From assembly GCA_029547045.1 (NCBI GenBank), contig JAKPQL010000013.1, forward strand, positions 1-35,311: a stretch of 35,311 nucleotides of DNA. Reading direction: 5' to 3'. This stretch comes from Deltaproteobacteria bacterium (GTDB lineage Bacteria; Desulfobacterota; Desulfomonilia; UBA1062). Both the position numbers and the translations under genes were made by a program. Shown here in pieces: positions 33,350 through 35,311 of this stretch (positions are counted from its first letter, which is position 1; each line of letters opens with the position of its first letter). Under the pieces are notes generated by a model, which worked only from the letters and a program-made list of their open reading frames with translations, was not told where the DNA came from and made no database searches.

Positions 33350-34021
33350 ATGGACAACGGGAAATCCCTGGAAAACACCTACTTTCCAATCTTCGTGGAC
33401 CTGCGCGGCAGCCTGGTCGTGGTGGTGGGGGGGGGGATGGTGGCTGCCCGCAAGGTGGAGTCCCTCGTGAAGGCAGGGGCCAGCGTCATGGTCATCGCCC
33501 CCAAGGTCGTTCCGGAGATCGCCTCGCTCCCAGAGGTCCTGGTGGAGACCCGGGAATACGAGGAGGACGACCTGGAGGGCGCACAGCTCGTAATCGCCGC
33601 CACTGACTCCGAGGTGATCAACCGGCAGGTCAGCGAAGACGCGCGGCAGCGGAACATCTTCTGCAATGTGGTGGACAGGCCTGAGCTCTGCTCGTTCATC
33701 GTCCCTTCCGTTGTGGAGCGAGGCCCCATCAAGGTTGCCATCTCCACCGGGGGCTTCTCGCCAGCCCTGTCCCGGCGGCTCCGCCTGTCCATAGGGAACA
33801 GCATCGGGGACGAATACGTGACCATGGCTGCCATCCTGGGCACGATACGGCCGCTGGTCCGTTCCATGCCCGGCGGATCCGACGACCACCGGAGGATCTT
33901 CGAACTGCTCATCGACTCCGACCTCCTCGACGCCATCCGTACGGGCGACAGACCCAGGGCCGAGGACGTCCTGTTCCAGGCGCTGGGCATGCGCATCGAC
34001 CTGAGGGAGATCATGCCATGA
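33350..34021 (+). CDS. precorrin-2 dehydrogenase/ferrochelatase domain (siroheme synthase N-domain)
   Basis: A 223-residue protein equal to the N-terminal half of CysG (Met8/SirC type), which oxidises precorrin-2 to sirohydrochlorin with NAD and may insert iron. The NAD-binding start is PIFVDLRGSLVVVVGGGMVAARK (seen in two parts, ~13-35). It is followed by LVIAATDSEVINRQVSEDAR, FCNVVDRPELCSFIVPS and ISTGGFSPALSRRLR, all typical. No methyltransferase domain is attached. The run of nine Gs coding VGGGM is intact here. It overlaps hemX (ATGA) and lies in a tetrapyrrole operon. Confidence 0.93.
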   Translation: MDNGKSLENTYFPIFVDLRGSLVVVVGGGMVAARKVESLVKAGASVMVIAPKVVPEIASLPEVLVETREYEEDDLEGAQLVIAATDSEVINRQVSEDARQRNIFCNVVDRPELCSFIVPSVVERGPIKVAISTGGFSPALSRRLRLSIGNSIGDEYVTMAAILGTIRPLVRSMPGGSDDHRRIFELLIDSDLLDAIRTGDRPRAEDVLFQALGMRIDLREIMP

Positions 34022-34830
34022 CCATTCCCGCTGTCTTTCTCCTGTACACGCTGACGTCCCTTGGTTTCATTGCCTACCTCTTCATCCGGACGAAGACCCT
34101 GCTCGGGGCACTGCGGCTGCTCTACGGCTTGTGCGTCGCCGCCCATGGCTTCTCGTTCATCACGCTGTGGCGCGCGTCCGGCCAGCTGCCGGTGTCCACA
34201 CCCCCGGAAGGTCTCAACATGCTCGTGCTCTTCTCAGCTCTGGCCTTCATCCCCTTCGTGTACCGGAAAAGGACCGCCATCCTCGCCGCTTTCTTCCTGC
34301 CAGCCGCCTCCATCGTGCTGGCCTTCATCGCGGCTGGGCTGCAGGTGGGATCCGAGGTCCTGAGCGGGCCCCATCGGGCCTGGTACGTGCTGCACACGGT
34401 GAGCGTCATCGCGGGTGAGGCCTTCCTCGTTGTTGCGGCCATCGCGGCCATCGCCTTTCTCATTCATGAGCGGATCATCCAGAAGGGGTTCCTCCACCTG
34501 AGGCTCTCCCACCTGCCCCCCCTGACCCTGCTGGACAGGATCCTCTCCGGATCCCTGGCCATGGGGTTCTCCGCCATCACCGCGGGCATGATACTTGGGG
34601 GTCTCTGGGCCTCTGCCGTGGGGGTGGCCTTTTCCAGCATCGCCCCCAAGGTCCTGGCAGGTTCTGTGCTGTGGCTGGTGTTCGGCCTGAGCCTGCACCA
34701 GCGCTTCGCCATCGGGTGGAAGGGCAGACGCACCGCGATCATCACCCTCATCGGGTTCACCCTCATGGTGATGCTCTTCCTCGTCATCAACACCGTGTTC
34801 CCCGAATCCCACGGAGTCAGGCTCATCTGA
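34018..34830 (+). CDS. HemX/CcsA-like cytochrome c assembly membrane protein
   Basis: A 270-residue protein with about eight membrane helices, similar to the HemX/CcsA family next to hemA in many bacteria. Conserved His residues are visible in YGLCVAAHGFSFITLW (~43), AWYVLHTVSVIAGEAFLV (~127) and LSLHQRFA (~227), which fits heme-binding or heme-handling helices. The classical WWD heme motif of full CcsA is not obvious, only GGLWASAVG. HemX is thought to tune glutamyl-tRNA reductase levels; the direct coupling to hemA (TGATG) supports that role. Confidence 0.85.
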   Translation: MTIPAVFLLYTLTSLGFIAYLFIRTKTLLGALRLLYGLCVAAHGFSFITLWRASGQLPVSTPPEGLNMLVLFSALAFIPFVYRKRTAILAAFFLPAASIVLAFIAAGLQVGSEVLSGPHRAWYVLHTVSVIAGEAFLVVAAIAAIAFLIHERIIQKGFLHLRLSHLPPLTLLDRILSGSLAMGFSAITAGMILGGLWASAVGVAFSSIAPKVLAGSVLWLVFGLSLHQRFAIGWKGRRTAIITLIGFTLMVMLFLVINTVFPESHGVRLI

Positions 34831-35311
34831 TGGAACGGATCCGCTGCATCAGCATCAACCACAGGACCGCACCAGTGGACATCCGGGAGCGGCTCAGGGT
34901 GGAGCCTGGCGAGCTGCACGCCGCAATGGGCAGGGACTGCGAGTCCTTCGCCCTGAACACCTGCAACCGCACCGAGGTGTACTGGACGGGCATGGAAACG
35001 GAGGCGATGCACGACCTGCTCGGCAGGCTCTGGGGTATCGAAGGCGAGCAGATCCCCGGGATGTCCGAGTTTCTCTCCGGGACCGAGGCCGTCTCCCACC
35101 TCTTCAAGGTGGCATCGGGACTCGACTCTCTGGTCATCGGCGAGGCACAGATCCTGGGACAGATGAAGGACGCCTACCGTGACGCCCTGGCCGCTGGCAC
35201 CACCTCCACCATCCTGAACAAGGCCCTGCACCGCGCCTTCAGGGCCGCCAAGCGCATCCGCACCGAGACCAGCATCGGGTCTTACCCGGTCTCGGTGGCC
35301 TCCGAGGCGGT
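34830..35311 (+). CDS. hemA: glutamyl-tRNA reductase, 5' part
   Basis: The frame from ATG 34830 is open to the window end (160 codons) and continues beyond. It begins MERIRCISINHRTAPVDIRERL, the usual GluTR start, and has the catalytic Cys45 in ALNTCNRTEVY. FKVASGLDSLVIGEAQILGQMKDAY (~92-116, read in two parts) is the signature of the substrate pocket. The NADPH domain would begin at SVASEA at the edge. GluTR makes glutamate-1-semialdehyde, the first committed step of tetrapyrrole synthesis. Its ATG overlaps the hemX stop by one base. Confidence 0.96.
   Translation, partial: MERIRCISINHRTAPVDIRERLRVEPGELHAAMGRDCESFALNTCNRTEVYWTGMETEAMHDLLGRLWGIEGEQIPGMSEFLSGTEAVSHLFKVASGLDSLVIGEAQILGQMKDAYRDALAAGTTSTILNKALHRAFRAAKRIRTETSIGSYPVSVASEA

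Noticed and set aside
1-35311. CRISPR arrays, tRNA or rRNA genes, insertion sequences, phage genes
   Set aside because: No repeat-spacer pattern, RNA gene, transposase or integrase motif was found.

Overview
The window is a dense, high-GC stretch of bacterial chromosome with GC-rich third codon positions and many ATGA or TGATG stop/start overlaps. The gene content points to a Gram-negative, probably a deltaproteobacterium (Desulfobacterota or Myxococcota relative). Evidence is the outer-membrane gene lptE in the leuS-lptE-holA order, class A PBP, MurJ, an MglA GTPase beside TPR and PATAN (DUF4388) proteins, an NtrC-type regulator, and hemX-hemA next to a siroheme synthase N-domain gene. This assignment is inference from gene content; no rRNA is present.

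Layout. 1-4139 (minus): a partial gene, a twin-LysM protein and penicillin-binding protein 1A. 4281-8186 (plus): leuS, lptE, holA. 8272-8538 (minus): rpsT with its own promoter and terminator. 8754-9542 (plus): an exported family-3 solute-binding protein. 9582-12014 (minus): a small cysteine-containing protein followed by two OppD/OppF-type ATPases without permeases. 12223-16783 (plus): a four-gene module of TPR protein, MglA GTPase with a C-terminal extension, membrane TPR/zinc-ribbon protein and PATAN protein. 16770-25194 (minus): two tightly packed blocks, MBL hydrolase-lipoprotein-coaBC-udg-nfeD-mnmA and DUF2889-TIM barrel-recJ. 25412-26803 (plus): an orphan sigma-54 response regulator. 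26790-28646 (minus): a GAF-GGDEF-HD-GYP protein with degenerate catalytic motifs. 28647-29060: an AT-rich gap with one possible 41-residue gene. 29061-31401 (minus): a DUF1573 protein and murJ. 31515-35311 (plus): a TPR-HTH protein, a frameshifted alpha/beta hydrolase, siroheme synthase N-domain, hemX and the start of hemA.

Two things stand out. First, the exported DUF1573 gene has an in-frame TGA directly after a Cys codon, at the position where the family normally has a conserved Cys. A 6-bp hairpin with a G-containing loop sits at the usual bacterial SECIS distance, so this may be an undescribed selenoprotein; a nonsense mutation is the main alternative. Second, the TPR-MglA-TPR-PATAN cluster looks like a self-contained polarity or signalling module with no MglB or RomR gene beside it.

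Functionally the window mixes cell-envelope assembly (PBP1A, LysM protein, LptE, MurJ, NfeD), information processing (LeuS, HolA, S20, RecJ, UDG, MnmA), cofactor synthesis (CoaBC, siroheme and heme) and signalling (MglA module, response regulator, degenerate c-di-GMP-type protein). No tRNA, rRNA, CRISPR array, insertion sequence or integrase was seen.
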